From Bacillus dicomae (GTDB taxonomy: Bacteria; Bacillota; Bacilli; Bacillales; Bacillaceae_G), in the NCBI RefSeq assembly GCF_006494425.1, contig NZ_VHIV01000004.1, forward strand, positions 208,393 to 272,392: 64,000 nucleotides of DNA. The letters are read 5' to 3'. The notes under the pieces are model-generated. The model made no database searches. It was not told the DNA's origin and worked only from the letters and a program-made list of their open reading frames with translations. Below are positions 16,020 through 24,758 of the stretch, one piece after another (the stretch's first letter is position 1; the number at the start of each line of letters is the position of its first letter). Made by a program: the position numbers and the translations under genes.

Positions 16020-16107
16020 AGGATAGTCCTCCTTATAATTTACCTAAAAGTTTATAGGGCAATCCCTAGCAAAGATCGGGACACATGTAAGACTTCATAC
16101 TTCGAAT

Positions 16108-16130
16108 ATTATACTGTAAAAACGCTTTCG
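16108..16130 (-). promoter_or_regulatory. Possible promoter with cre-like site ahead of the PTS IIA gene
   Basis: Minus-strand TATAAT (16108-16113) with no good -35 box, and a sequence matching the CcpA consensus at 12 of 14 positions (16117-16130) in the spacer region. Confidence 0.4.
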
Positions 16131-16334
16131 AAATAAATTACGTCATTACTAATAGACTCTTATTGTAGCTCTTTGCAAAATTCCAGTCAATTCTGATTGT
16201 CTGAATAACAATAAGAAAGTTAACTTCTACTTATATTTTCTCTTTTTTTGCCCAACTTGTCTAGAGGTCTTTACTACATTTTATTTTTTATTGTTAATTT
16301 GTAAAATTTAGTTCAAACTTTTTCCGAAATACAC

Positions 16335-16375
16335 TTGACTAAAGTAAGTAACTATTTTATTATTACTTACGTAAG
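16335..16375 (+). promoter_or_regulatory. Promoter and dyad operator of the DoxX gene
   Basis: TTGACT (16335-16340), 17 nt, TATTAT (16358-16363). The inverted pair GTAAGTAA (16344-16351) / TTACTTAC (16363-16370) brackets the -10 box, and a perfect palindrome CTTACGTAAG (16366-16375) covers the start region. This is the layout of a repressor site. Confidence 0.75.
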
Positions 16376-16407
16376 GTAAGTTAATAACTTTTAGGAGGTT
16401 TTTAAAA

Positions 16408-16794
16408 ATGATGGATTTCGGTCTTCTTATTATTCGTCTTATTATAGGAATTACATTCATGGGTCATGGTGCTCAAAAATTATTTGGTTGGTTCGGCGGT
16501 TACGGTTTAAAAGGAACAGGTGGCTGGATGGAATCAATCGGTTTACGCCCTGGTGTATTTATGGCATTTATGGCTGGCGCAACTGAATTATTAGGCGGTT
16601 TCTTATTCGCATCAGGTATTTTCACTGCAATTGGTTCATTATTTATCGTCGGAACAATGTTAATGGCCATCTTCACTGTTCACGGAAAAAATGGTTACTG
16701 GGTAACACAAAACGGATATGAGTACAACTTAATGTTAATTGCTGTTGCTATCGGAGTAGCTTTAATCGGACCTGGCGCATACGTTTTATTATAA
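16408..16794 (+). CDS. DoxX family membrane protein
   Basis: A 128-residue protein with four membrane segments and the DoxX signature near the N-terminus (GHGAQKLFGWFGGYG, residues about 19-33). Family members such as MhqP/CatD in Bacillus are induced by quinones and other thiol-reactive electrophiles and are usually controlled by MarR-type or YodB-type repressors. The ATG follows AGGAGG by nine bases. The strong promoter covered by a dyad operator, and a flavin-dependent reductase gene just downstream, fit a stress-inducible redox cluster, but the inducer is inferred. Confidence 0.85.
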   Translation: MMDFGLLIIRLIIGITFMGHGAQKLFGWFGGYGLKGTGGWMESIGLRPGVFMAFMAGATELLGGFLFASGIFTAIGSLFIVGTMLMAIFTVHGKNGYWVTQNGYEYNLMLIAVAIGVALIGPGAYVLL

Positions 16795-16825
16795 TTTTTA
16801 CCTTGAATTCGAGATTATTTAGACG

Positions 16826-16861
16826 GAACTTACTTCACCTTGGTTGAAGTAAGTTCTTTTT
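16826..16861 (+). terminator. Terminator of the DoxX gene
   Basis: A 14-bp stem with one bulge (16826-16839 with 16842-16856), tight loop, followed by TTTTT. Confidence 0.85.
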
Positions 16862-16953
16862 ATGTAATAAAAATATTATTTTCAGCAGGAGTTTTCCACT
16901 AGCATCTTGTAAACAAACAATAAGTCGTCATATTCAGAAAGGGGATTTCAAAC

Positions 16954-17565
16954 ATGTTATCCATTAATCCAAACGAACAAACAGAAAAAGAGAATTACAA
17001 ATTATTAACGGGAAGTATTATTCCACGCCCTGTCGCATTTGTTACTTCTGTAACAAATGACGGCGTATTAAATGGAGCACCATATAGTTATTTCAATATT
17101 GTCGCTGCTAATCCACCACTTATTTCAGTCTCTGTACAACGGAAAGCAGGAGAAAGAAAGGACACTTCACGAAATGCAATCGAGAAAGGCGAATTTGTCG
17201 TACATATTTCTGACGAATCATATGTAGCAGCAATTAACGAAACAGCTGCCAATCTTCCGCCAAACGAAAGTGAAATTGAACTCGCAAAACTAACACCAAT
17301 TGAAAGTGACGTTATCTCAGTTCCAGGTGTGAAAGAAGCAAATATTAGAATGGAATGCGTACTAGAACGTGCAATTCCTCTTGGCGGAACAGAAGACTCA
17401 CCAGCTTGCGATCTACTAATCGGACGCGTCGTTCGCTTCCACGTCGCAGAACACCTATATGAAAAAGGACGCATTCATGCAGAAGGACTAAAACCAATAA
17501 GCCGCCTAGCAGGACACAACTACGCAAAACTAGGAGAACAATTTGAATTGGTGAGGCCAATCTAA
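16954..17565 (+). CDS. Flavin reductase-like (FMN-binding split barrel) protein
   Basis: A 203-residue soluble protein of the flavin reductase-like/flavoredoxin family. The segment GSIIPRPVAFVTSV (residues about 21-34) followed by NGAPYSYFNIVAANPPLISVS is the characteristic FMN-binding part, and IGRVVRFHVAE near residue 150 completes the barrel. Family members bind FMN and reduce flavins or small quinone-like substrates; the real substrate here is unknown. The ribosome-binding site is AAAGGGG. It lies 159 bp after the DoxX gene but behind a strong terminator, so it probably has its own promoter. Its stop codon is the first part of a dispersed repeat. Confidence 0.85.
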   Translation: MLSINPNEQTEKENYKLLTGSIIPRPVAFVTSVTNDGVLNGAPYSYFNIVAANPPLISVSVQRKAGERKDTSRNAIEKGEFVVHISDESYVAAINETAANLPPNESEIELAKLTPIESDVISVPGVKEANIRMECVLERAIPLGGTEDSPACDLLIGRVVRFHVAEHLYEKGRIHAEGLKPISRLAGHNYAKLGEQFELVRPI

Positions 17566-17668
17566 AAGCGGAAGCGGCTCGTTCAGAATCGCAGGACATT
17601 GGAGCTCTCGACCTTGATGCGCTCTTTGCTTCATGCGAGAGAGCGAAATGACCGGAGATTCTCCTATC
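17563..17668 (+). repeat. Stop-codon-associated dispersed repeat, copy 3
   Basis: Starts at the flavin reductase stop codon (TAAAAGCGGAAGCGGCTCG) and runs about 105 bp with an internal stem CTCTCGACCTT...GCGCTCTTTGC. The reverse complement of 26451-26560 matches it along most of its length. Confidence 0.75.
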
Positions 17669-17676
17669 ACATAAAC

Positions 17677-17712
17677 AATAAAATCCCCTGCTGTTTAGCA
17701 GGGGATTTTATT
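17677..17712. terminator. Bidirectional terminator
   Basis: A 16-bp perfect stem (17677-17692 with 17697-17712) around loop GTTT. It overlaps the stop codon of the minus-strand gene at 17711 and serves the convergent flavin reductase gene. Confidence 0.85.
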
Positions 17713-17989
17713 ATTGTAATTCTTCCTTCTTCTCTTCTAAAGTAGGCATCTTCTCTTTTTTCGGTTTCCCAAGCTTAATAACTAAGAAATATAGGGAAAG
17801 CAATGTAACAAGAAAAACAATCAAAAATGGGTACGGAGAATAAAAAGCACGTGCTGCCTCCGTTTTTCCCGCAACAAACTTCAACGACTCAATATCTAAA
17901 AACTCAGCAAACATTTGTACACCGAGCATACTAAACCAAAAAACAAAAAAACTAATAATAATACCAAAAACTTGCTTCAATCTCGTCAT
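17711..17989 (-). CDS. Small two-helix membrane protein, function unknown
   Basis: A 92-residue protein with membrane segments at about residues 7-27 and 53-74 and a charged Lys/Glu-rich tail. I do not recognise a family. The start chosen is the ATG at 17989, nine bases after AAAGG; the ATG three codons earlier directly abuts that site. It lies downstream of mntP and of a broken small ORF on the same strand, in a spot that is variable between Bacillus species. Confidence 0.65.
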   Translation of the reverse strand: MTRLKQVFGIIISFFVFWFSMLGVQMFAEFLDIESLKFVAGKTEAARAFYSPYPFLIVFLVTLLSLYFLVIKLGKPKKEKMPTLEEKKEELQ

Positions 17990-18070
17990 CCATCTCATCC
18001 TTTCTATCTGTGTAATTTTTTAGCGCAATCAATATAGTACAAATAAAACTATGCACAGAAAGGAGCTATC

Positions 18071-18202
18071 TTACCATTCGCGAATTAGCTTAATCCAACC
18101 TAAAATTGAAATTTGCAAAATAATACCCCAAATAATAAGTCATCGTAACCATCTCGGAAAAAAGGTTACAAATCGAATATACCATTCCAATAATTTGTTC
18201 AT
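18071..18202 (-). pseudogene. Tiny membrane-protein ORF interrupted by an in-frame TGA
   Basis: An ATG at 18202 behind AAGGGGAGGG opens a frame of 20 codons to TGA (18140-18142); the same frame then continues for 22 codons to TAA (18071-18073). Both halves look like one small membrane protein: a Trp/Arg-rich first half ending FFPRWLR and a hydrophobic second half beginning LIIWGIILQ. A single change of TGG to TGA would explain it. Alternatively only the 20-residue peptide is made, or the TGA is read through. I do not recognise the family. It sits 18 bp after mntP and may share its transcript. Confidence 0.55.
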
Positions 18203-18220
18203 AACGCCCTCCCCTTAAAA

Positions 18221-18769
18221 TTATATAGGAAAAAGGAGATATAATCCAAATCCAACCAAAATGATACCGCCTACTATCTCACCATATGTACCGAGCATAT
18301 CTTTCGCATGTCTACCAATTAATAAACCAAGCCACGCTAATAACATACTAACAAATCCAAAAAGTAATATCGTAATAATTGTCTGTGCCCCGTAAATACC
18401 AAGACTAAGCCCTACTGAAAAGCTATCTATACTAACCCCAAATGCAAATACGAATAAACTAATTCCTATAGGGGCCGTTCTCGCCTCTTCATTCTCCAGA
18501 ATAGATGAATATACAATATAGAATCCTAGTCCAATTAATAAAATAGCACCCGCAAAATGTGCAATATCTCCATACTGCTCTGATAAAAAACGACCTAATA
18601 CCATCCCTATAAATGGCATGATAATATGAAATATCCCTATCGTTATACCGATATATAGGATTTGTCTTACCTTTAAGGTCATCATTCCCATACCAAGACT
18701 CACCGAGAACGCATCCATCCCTAAGGCGAATGCCATAATTATTAACGGTATTAACTGTTCAAACGTCAT
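18221..18769 (-). CDS. mntP: Manganese efflux pump MntP
   Basis: A 182-residue protein with six hydrophobic segments arranged as two repeats of three helices. Each repeat carries the family's aspartate motif: [12 protein letters not shown] (residues about 18-29) and [14 protein letters not shown] (about 110-123). MntP exports excess Mn(II). It corresponds to B. subtilis ywlD by position between ywlE and ywlC. In several bacteria expression is controlled by an mntP (yybP-ykoY) riboswitch or MntR; in the 74-bp gap upstream I see no such structure. Confidence 0.92.
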   Translation of the reverse strand: MTFEQLIPLIIMAFALGMDAFSVSLGMGMMTLKVRQILYIGITIGIFHIIMPFIGMVLGRFLSEQYGDIAHFAGAILLIGLGFYIVYSSILENEEARTAPIGISLFVFAFGVSIDSFSVGLSLGIYGAQTIITILLFGFVSMLLAWLGLLIGRHAKDMLGTYGEIVGGIILVGFGLYLLFPI

Positions 18770-18843
18770 TCATGTCCCTCCTCGGACGTGCTACTTCAAA
18801 ATATGCTTATCCAAGGAGAAATATTCTGTTTGCTAATCGTACC

Positions 18844-19887
18844 TTATGATTCAGTAATAATATGATGTCCTGCTGCTTTTGTTAAACGATTCATAATTGC
18901 ATTCCCTATTCCTTCATTAGGGAATGACTCACTAAAAATAACATCCACTTCACTTGCATCAAATGTTCTAAGTACATCATATAATTTAGTTGCAACGCTA
19001 GCTAAATCGCTTCGAACACCGCAAGATAATATAACATCTGCGCTATATACATGCTGATACTCTTCTGTCGTTAATACACCTACTTTAAATCCTTCTTCCT
19101 TTTTCTCATCCACAAGATGCTGAATAAACGCACGTGAACCCTCAACAATACTCAGTGGTGCTTTCGGCGCATAATGTGTATATTTCATCCCGGGTGATTT
19201 TGGTTTTTCCTTCTCATCCTTTAAAGCCGGATCTAAAGAAACCGTACCAATTACCGCTTCCAATTGTTCTTTCGTAATCCCACCTGGGCGTAATATCGTT
19301 GGAACAGCGCTCGTACAATCAATTACAGTCGATTCAACACCTACTCCTGTTGCACCACCATCTACAATACCTGCGATTTTCTCATTTAAATCTTCATATA
19401 CGTGAGACGCTAGTGTCGGACTTGGACGCCCAGAACGATTCGCACTCGGTGCCGCAACAGGTACATTTGCCTCTTCAATGAGAGCGAGCGCTACTGGATG
19501 ATCAGGCATTCTTACTCCAACCGTATTAAGTCCTGCCGTCACCTTCTCTGAAATCCCTTCTTTTCTAGGTAAAATAATTGTTAACGGGCCTGGCCAAAAA
19601 TGCTCCATTAACTTCTCTGCAACTGGTGGAATTTCCGTCACAATCCCATCTAACTGAGATTTTGTACCTATGTGGACAATAAGTGGATTATCACTCGGTC
19701 TCCCTTTCGCTTCAAAAATTTTCGCAATCGCTTCATCATTCATCGCGTTCGCACCTAGTCCATATACCGTTTCTGTAGGGAAGGCAATCGCCTCATTTTC
19801 TCTTAATAATTTTGCTGCTTCTTGTATCTGTGGATAATATTTTTTTCTTTCCACAACATTATCCACAATCCACATATTTGTATGCAT
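18844..19887 (-). CDS. ywlC: L-threonylcarbamoyladenylate synthase (Sua5 type)
   Basis: A 347-residue enzyme that makes threonylcarbamoyl-AMP from threonine, bicarbonate and ATP, the first step of the t6A37 modification of ANN-decoding tRNAs. Residues about 15-205 form the YrdC domain (AIAFPTETVYGLGANA, KGRPSDNPLIVHI, PSANRSGRPSPT), and the remainder is the Sua5 C-terminal domain joined by a linker with KSPGMKYTHYAPKAPL. The extra domain marks it as the long Sua5 form, as in B. subtilis YwlC. The start is the ATG at 19887. Confidence 0.94.
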   Translation of the reverse strand: MHTNMWIVDNVVERKKYYPQIQEAAKLLRENEAIAFPTETVYGLGANAMNDEAIAKIFEAKGRPSDNPLIVHIGTKSQLDGIVTEIPPVAEKLMEHFWPGPLTIILPRKEGISEKVTAGLNTVGVRMPDHPVALALIEEANVPVAAPSANRSGRPSPTLASHVYEDLNEKIAGIVDGGATGVGVESTVIDCTSAVPTILRPGGITKEQLEAVIGTVSLDPALKDEKEKPKSPGMKYTHYAPKAPLSIVEGSRAFIQHLVDEKKEEGFKVGVLTTEEYQHVYSADVILSCGVRSDLASVATKLYDVLRTFDASEVDVIFSESFPNEGIGNAIMNRLTKAAGHHIITES

Positions 19888-19995
19888 TTTTTCCCACGTC
19901 CTTTTCTACCCTGAAATACTTGTCTATTATTAGTTTACTATGAGATTTATCCAAAAGACAAACAAGGTTTATCCACAAAATGTGGATAAACCTAA

Positions 19996-20454
19996 TTAAT
20001 CCGTGGATAACTTTGTGAATAGCTGACAATTTAGTATTATTGCATTTGGCTCTTTTATATTTTTACAAAAGTGTTCTAACTGTCGAATTCCCTCTGGTAC
20101 GTTTTCTTTCTCTATAGTAACAAAGTCAAAAAACTGAAAGATCGTTATAGATTGTGGATGATTTGTTAGTAAGTACAATTGTCGAATATCTTTTTCTTTC
20201 ATATACTGCAAAAACATTTCAAAAAAATATAAGAAAGTCTGTTTATCCACATTAGGTGTGAATAAACAAGAACGAATAAGTGCGTTTTCTTCACTTTGTT
20301 CATATCCAATGACAGCCCGTATTTCTTCCGCCTCTTCCAAAATCATAAATTGCGCGTACAACTCATTTATTTTATCATCTTTTTTATTAGCTTGTCCGAA
20401 AAAAGAATGCAACCTTTCCACATCTGCCTTCGTAGCAAAATATACCTTCTTCAT
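19996..20454 (-). CDS. YwlB-like putative N-acetyltransferase
   Basis: A 152-residue protein in the position of B. subtilis ywlB, between ywlC and spoIIR. The order of strands and helices (EEIRAVIGYEQ core strand pair, then a helix and RQLYLLTN) resembles a GNAT acetyltransferase, but the acetyl-CoA-binding RxxGxG/A signature is not clear. Substrate is unknown and the enzyme could be inactive. The call rests mainly on position and fold pattern. Confidence 0.6.
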   Translation of the reverse strand: MKKVYFATKADVERLHSFFGQANKKDDKINELYAQFMILEEAEEIRAVIGYEQSEENALIRSCLFTPNVDKQTFLYFFEMFLQYMKEKDIRQLYLLTNHPQSITIFQFFDFVTIEKENVPEGIRQLEHFCKNIKEPNAIILNCQLFTKLSTD

Positions 20455-20503
20455 AGTAAATCCCTCCTCTTTTTTATATATGAGAAGGGATCTGCTAATA
20501 GTA

Positions 20504-21370
20504 CTATTTAGAGAATAAAGATGTAAAGGCTTCTACAATAAATAACTTAACTTCTGGCTTTTCCTCTTCCTCCTCTACTTTTACATACTCATTTTGTTTT
20601 TCTTGTTTTTGTTCCACAGGTTTCTCCACTTTTTCCACAGCTTTTGTTTCTTCTTTACTTACAGGTTGTTGTTCTTCTACTTTCGTTTCATTTTTTACTA
20701 TTTTCTTTTCAGAAGCTGTTACTTTTTTTGCGACTTCCTGCTTCACAACTTTCTTTTCTTTCACCACATCCTCTTTTTTCTCTTGTGTATCTACTACTTC
20801 CTCATCTATTTGTTTTACTTGCTCCTCTTCAGGAGATTCAGCCTTCACAACATGTTCTTCTTTCCTTACAGCTGTACCACTTGAAAAATCCAAGAAACAC
20901 ATCGGCGGAAATAATACACACCACCAGTTTGCCCCTTCACCTTCCCCAATTGTAATTAATACCGCCTCATATTCCCCTGCTGGATAAATAAAATTCCCAT
21001 ATACTTTCGTAGGAAACTTTACATTTTTACTGAATTTCACTTGAAATGAATCTTTACTTCCTTCTTTTTTTAACGTATTTGCTACCGTTTTTTCGATTTC
21101 TGGAATATGACTTTGAATAACTTTACGCGCCTCTTCAAATGAAGTTAAATCCGCTACCCATCCATCAATTTGTGCCTTTACTTCATCACGCACTTTACGT
21201 TTTAATGCCTGGTCTTTATCTGAATCACTATTTGCTAAAATTCGTAATCGAACGGCCTCTTTCGGAATAACTGAGGGTCCTTTCGCATCAGCTTTCATAT
21301 ATCCAAACTGCACAAGTAACTGTGCACCAATTAATAATAGAAGAAGATAAGCAATAACTTGTTTTTTCAT
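20504..21370 (-). CDS. spoIIR: Stage II sporulation protein R
   Basis: SpoIIR is secreted from the forespore and triggers SpoIIGA to process pro-sigma-E in the mother cell. A signal segment is seen at residues about 2-22, followed by the conserved block AVRLRILANSDSDKDQALKRKVRD and the family motif ANWWCVLFPPMCFLD (about 145-160). The last 100 or so residues are a low-complexity Glu/Lys/Val-rich tail ending in a short hydrophobic segment; B. subtilis SpoIIR (about 224 residues) lacks most of it. The start is the ATG at 21370, although GGAGG is only two bases away; a GTG nine bases upstream is the alternative. Confidence 0.9.
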   Translation of the reverse strand: MKKQVIAYLLLLLIGAQLLVQFGYMKADAKGPSVIPKEAVRLRILANSDSDKDQALKRKVRDEVKAQIDGWVADLTSFEEARKVIQSHIPEIEKTVANTLKKEGSKDSFQVKFSKNVKFPTKVYGNFIYPAGEYEAVLITIGEGEGANWWCVLFPPMCFLDFSSGTAVRKEEHVVKAESPEEEQVKQIDEEVVDTQEKKEDVVKEKKVVKQEVAKKVTASEKKIVKNETKVEEQQPVSKEETKAVEKVEKPVEQKQEKQNEYVKVEEEEEKPEVKLFIVEAFTSLFSK

Positions 21371-21460
21371 TTCCTCCACCGTCCCTTCTACAAACAGTGT
21401 GGACAGACTTTCATCTTTCTAAACTATTAAATTCGAAATCTATATAAATTTTTCCACAAA

Positions 21461-21489
21461 AAAAATAGAGTAAGGTGTGAACCTTACTC
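21461..21489 (-). terminator. Terminator of prfA-prmC
   Basis: Stem GAGTAAGGT / ACCTTACTC (21468-21476 with 21481-21489) overlapping the prmC stop codon, with an A-run on the left giving a U-run on the minus strand. Confidence 0.8.
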
Positions 21490-22335
21490 CATCTCTGCAA
21501 ATACCATACGGTCTTTTCCATTAATATCAAAAACAACTTCAACATGAGCATGTGGAAAAGCTTGTTGTAACAGCCCTTTTACATCCTCACCTTGTCCTAC
21601 TCCAATTTCAAATGCCACAATTGCCTTCTTCTGCAACACATTCGGTAATTCTTCCATAAAGCGGCGATAAAAATCTAATCCATCTTCACCGCCAACAAGT
21701 GCTCTCTTTGGCTCATGCTCTTTCACAACAGGAGAGAGGCCACGCCAATCCTCTTCCGGTATATATGGAGGGTTTGAAACAACAACATCTAACTTTTGAC
21801 CTGTTTTATAAAATGGTGATAATAAATCACCGTGATAGAACGTTACTTCTGCATCTAAAGTTTTTGCATTTTCTTTCGCAACTTCAATCGACTCCTGCGC
21901 AATATCTACCGTATACACATGAAGATTTTTATTTTCTAAAGCAAGCGTAATTGAAATCGCTCCACTACCTGTACCGATATCTGCTACATGTAGCTTCTCA
22001 TCACCAAAATGGCGTTCGATTCTTTCTAATACTCCCACTATAAGCTCTTCTGTTTCAGGTCTTGGTATTAATACTTCTTCATTCACAAAGAACGATCGTC
22101 CATAAAACATTTCATAACCAATCATATATTGAATCGGAATACCTTCTACATGCTTGTGGATAAACTCTGCAAAAATTGTTTCTTGTTCCACAGTTATTTC
22201 TTCACGCATATTCATCAATAATCCTGTTCTATTCGTCTTTAATACATGACAAAGGACAATTTCTCCCGCGTTTTCATCTCGTCCATTCTCCTGTAAAAAA
22301 GAAGAAGCCCATTTCAGGGCTTCATAGACACGCAT
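21484..22335 (-). CDS. prmC: Release factor glutamine methyltransferase
   Basis: A 283-residue S-adenosylmethionine enzyme that methylates the glutamine of the GGQ motif in peptide-chain release factors. An N-terminal helical domain (residues 1-80) is followed by the methyltransferase domain with the SAM-binding motif DIGTGSGA (119-126) and the catalytic NPPY (188-191). Its ATG overlaps the prfA stop by one base (TAATG), coupling it to its own substrate's gene. Confidence 0.96.
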   Translation of the reverse strand: MRVYEALKWASSFLQENGRDENAGEIVLCHVLKTNRTGLLMNMREEITVEQETIFAEFIHKHVEGIPIQYMIGYEMFYGRSFFVNEEVLIPRPETEELIVGVLERIERHFGDEKLHVADIGTGSGAISITLALENKNLHVYTVDIAQESIEVAKENAKTLDAEVTFYHGDLLSPFYKTGQKLDVVVSNPPYIPEEDWRGLSPVVKEHEPKRALVGGEDGLDFYRRFMEELPNVLQKKAIVAFEIGVGQGEDVKGLLQQAFPHAHVEVVFDINGKDRMVFAEME

Positions 22336-23402
22336 TACTCAGCTGCCTCCATCCTTTGAGCCTGATCTTCCATTACTAAGGCATTGATGAAATCATCTAA
22401 CTTACCTTGTAAGATTTGATCTAACTTTTGAATCGTTAAACCGATTCGATGGTCTGTAACACGGTTTTGCGGGAAGTTATACGTACGAATACGCTCTGAA
22501 CGATCACCCGTACCAACAGCTTGTTTACGGTTTTGATCATATTCAGCTTGTGCTTCTTGTCTAAACTTATCATAAACACGTGCGCGTAATACTTTCATTG
22601 CTTTTTCTTTATTCTTAATTTGTGATTTCTCATCCTGACAAGATACAACTACACCAGTCGGTAAATGCGTTAAACGTACCGCTGACATCGTTGTATTAAC
22701 GCTCTGTCCACCAGGACCACTAGAAGCGAATGTATCAACACGAACATCTTTCTCGTGAATGTCGATTTCCACTTCTTCTGCCTCTGGTAATACAGCTACA
22801 GTTGCTGTAGATGTATGAATACGTCCACCAGATTCCGTTTCAGGAACACGTTGTACACGGTGAGCACCATTCTCGAATTTCAGCTTCGCGAAAGCACCTT
22901 TACCGTTAATCATAAAGATAATCTCTTTATATCCACCTAACTCTGTATAGCTAGCTTCGATAATTTCTGTTTTCCAACCTTGAACCTCAGCATAACGGCT
23001 ATACATGCGGTATAAGTCACCAGCAAATAAAGCGGCCTCGTCGCCACCAGCAGCTCCACGAACCTCAACGATAACGTTCTTATCATCATTAGGGTCCTTT
23101 GGAACTAGTAAAATTTTCAGACGTTCTGATAACGTTTTTTCTTGTGACTCTAACTCAGAAACCTCTTCTTTTACCATGTCACGCATTTCTGCGTCTAACT
23201 TCTCTTCTAACATTGCTTTCGCATCTTTTAATTGCTCACGAACATCCTTATACTCACGATACACCTCTACCGTTTCCTGTATATCAGACTGTTCCTTTGA
23301 ATATTCACGAAGCTTATTTGTATCGCTAATAACCGCTGGGTCACTTAACAATTCATTTAACTTCTCATAACGATTTTCTACAGCTTGCAAACGATCTAAC
23401 AC
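22335..23402 (-). CDS. prfA: Peptide chain release factor 1
   Basis: A 355-residue class I release factor that recognises UAA and UAG and triggers peptide release. The GGQ loop lies in [12 protein letters not shown] (about residue 230), and the RF1-type decoding region is in the preceding domain. The start chosen is GTG at 23402, six bases after GAGGTG; the ATG three codons upstream is too close to that site. This is the translational RF1 and is unrelated to the Listeria virulence regulator of the same name. It forms an operon with prmC. Confidence 0.96.
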   Translation of the reverse strand: MLDRLQAVENRYEKLNELLSDPAVISDTNKLREYSKEQSDIQETVEVYREYKDVREQLKDAKAMLEEKLDAEMRDMVKEEVSELESQEKTLSERLKILLVPKDPNDDKNVIVEVRGAAGGDEAALFAGDLYRMYSRYAEVQGWKTEIIEASYTELGGYKEIIFMINGKGAFAKLKFENGAHRVQRVPETESGGRIHTSTATVAVLPEAEEVEIDIHEKDVRVDTFASSGPGGQSVNTTMSAVRLTHLPTGVVVSCQDEKSQIKNKEKAMKVLRARVYDKFRQEAQAEYDQNRKQAVGTGDRSERIRTYNFPQNRVTDHRIGLTIQKLDQILQGKLDDFINALVMEDQAQRMEAAE

Positions 23403-23476
23403 ATCATTCACCTCTACATCCTAGTATCTAATACAAATAGTATATGGTACTTACTCAAAAAAACGCAAATTATATT

Positions 23477-23594
23477 TAAAAGTGGAGGTGGCTTGCACAG
23501 CTCTGACTGACTAAGGTTCTCTCGCACAGAAGACGCTTTTTGTCTTCTCATGCGGGAGATTCTTAGACACGAAGAGCTAGCCACCAGAACTAGA
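23477..23594 (+). repeat. Dispersed repeat, copy 4 (with a partial head copy at 23601-23620)
   Basis: Begins TAAAAGTGGAGGTGGC and ends GCTAGCCACCAGAACTAG, so its ends are complementary. It shares its head with copies at 17563 and 24760. A second head (TAAAAACAGAAGCGGCTCAC) follows directly. Confidence 0.7.
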
Positions 23595-23643
23595 TATATT
23601 TAAAAACAGAAGCGGCTCACACCGCCCACACTCTCTATTCTGA

Positions 23644-23670
23644 AAAAAACCCGCCTTGCGCAGCGAGTTT
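23644..23670 (-). terminator. Terminator of tdk
   Basis: Stem 23647-23654 / 23663-23670 with one G-U pair on the minus strand, and an A-run to the left giving a U-run, touching the tdk stop codon. Confidence 0.75.
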
Positions 23671-24257
23671 TACTTATCTTTGTTTGTAGGAACTGCATGA
23701 CAATGACGACAGCGTGGTTCATACGATTCTGAAGCCCCAACTAAAATAATCGGATCATCAAATGCCGCTGGTTCTCCATCAATTAATCGTTGTGTACGAC
23801 TTGCCGGAGATCCACATGCAGAGCATACTGCTTGTAGTTTTGTTACATGTTCAGCAATCGCCATCAGCTGAGGAACTTGTCCAAATGGTAGACCACGGAA
23901 ATCTTGGTCTAAACCAGCTACAATGACACGATAGCCACGATTTGCCAATACTTGCACCACTTCCACAATGTCCCCATCAAAGAATTGCACCTCATCGATT
24001 GCAATTACATCCATATCTTCAGTGATATGTTCAAATATATCTTTTGAAGCTGAAACAGGAACCGCTTTTACCTTTAATCCGTTATGTGATACAACGTCTT
24101 CTTCACTATAGCGATTATCAATACATGGTTTAAATACAATTGCATGTTGTTTCGCAAATTGCGTACGACGCACACGGCGGATAAGCTCTTCTGATTTACC
24201 AGAAAACATACTACCACAAATTACTTCAATCCAACCGTTCTGATTTATTAAGTACAT
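23670..24257 (-). CDS. tdk: Thymidine kinase
   Basis: A 195-residue type II thymidine kinase for thymidine salvage. The P-loop GSMFSGKS is at residues 15-22, the DEVQFF segment (about residue 89) supplies the catalytic carboxylate, and two cysteine pairs near the C-terminus (CSACGSPA and CRHCHA) form the structural zinc site. The start ATG follows AAAGGAGAG. Position between rpmE and prfA matches B. subtilis. Confidence 0.96.
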
Positions 24258-24316
24258 GAAGCTCTCCTTTCATCTACTTTTTAGTTAAAAGTAGGGTAAA
24301 GGTATAATATTTTCGC

Positions 24317-24356
24317 AAAAAAAACAGACAAGCGAATAGATACACTTGCCTGTTTT
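24317..24356 (-). terminator. Terminator of rpmE2
   Basis: A 12-bp stem with one wobble pair (24321-24332 with 24345-24356) and an A-run on the left. Confidence 0.8.
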
Positions 24357-24365
24357 ATGTTTTTA

Positions 24366-24611
24366 TTACTTAATACCGTATTTCTTATTGAAGCGGTCAA
24401 CGCGTCCGTCTGCAGTAGCAAACTTCTGACGTCCAGTGTAGAATGGGTGAGAATCAGAACTGATCTCAACTTTTAGTAATGGATAAGTGTTACCATCTTC
24501 CCACTCAACAGTTTCGTTAGATCCTTTAGTAGATCCGCTTAAGAATTTGAAGCCTGTGTTTGTGTCCATGAATACAACTTTCTTGTAATCTGGGTGAATT
24601 CCTGCTTTCAT
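24366..24611 (-). CDS. rpmE2: Ribosomal protein L31, type B (zinc-independent)
   Basis: An 81-residue L31 that opens [16 protein letters not shown] and ends with [10 protein letters not shown]. It contains no cysteine, so it is the zinc-free C- paralogue. In B. subtilis the gene at this position is the cysteine-containing rpmE, and the zinc-free form sits elsewhere under Zur control. The start is the ATG at 24611, nine bases after AAGGAG; the longer open frame upstream is untranslated leader. A good promoter lies at 24707-24735, giving a leader of about 90 nt. Confidence 0.93.
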   Translation of the reverse strand: MKAGIHPDYKKVVFMDTNTGFKFLSGSTKGSNETVEWEDGNTYPLLKVEISSDSHPFYTGRQKFATADGRVDRFNKKYGIK

Positions 24612-24706
24612 TCTTTTCATCTCCTTCCGCCCTGAATCATTTTCGAAACAGAGTTTTTCATCTTCAGCTGCATACACAACTATATTGATGAAACACATAT
24701 GATGAA

Positions 24707-24735
24707 ATTATAACAAGGCTAACTTCATTTTGCAA
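24707..24735 (-). promoter_or_regulatory. SigA promoter of rpmE2
   Basis: Minus-strand TTGCAA (24730-24735), 17-nt spacer, TATAAT (24707-24712). No Zur-like inverted repeat is visible. Confidence 0.75.
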
Positions 24736-24758
24736 CTACCTGTTTTTGTCTTTTTAAA

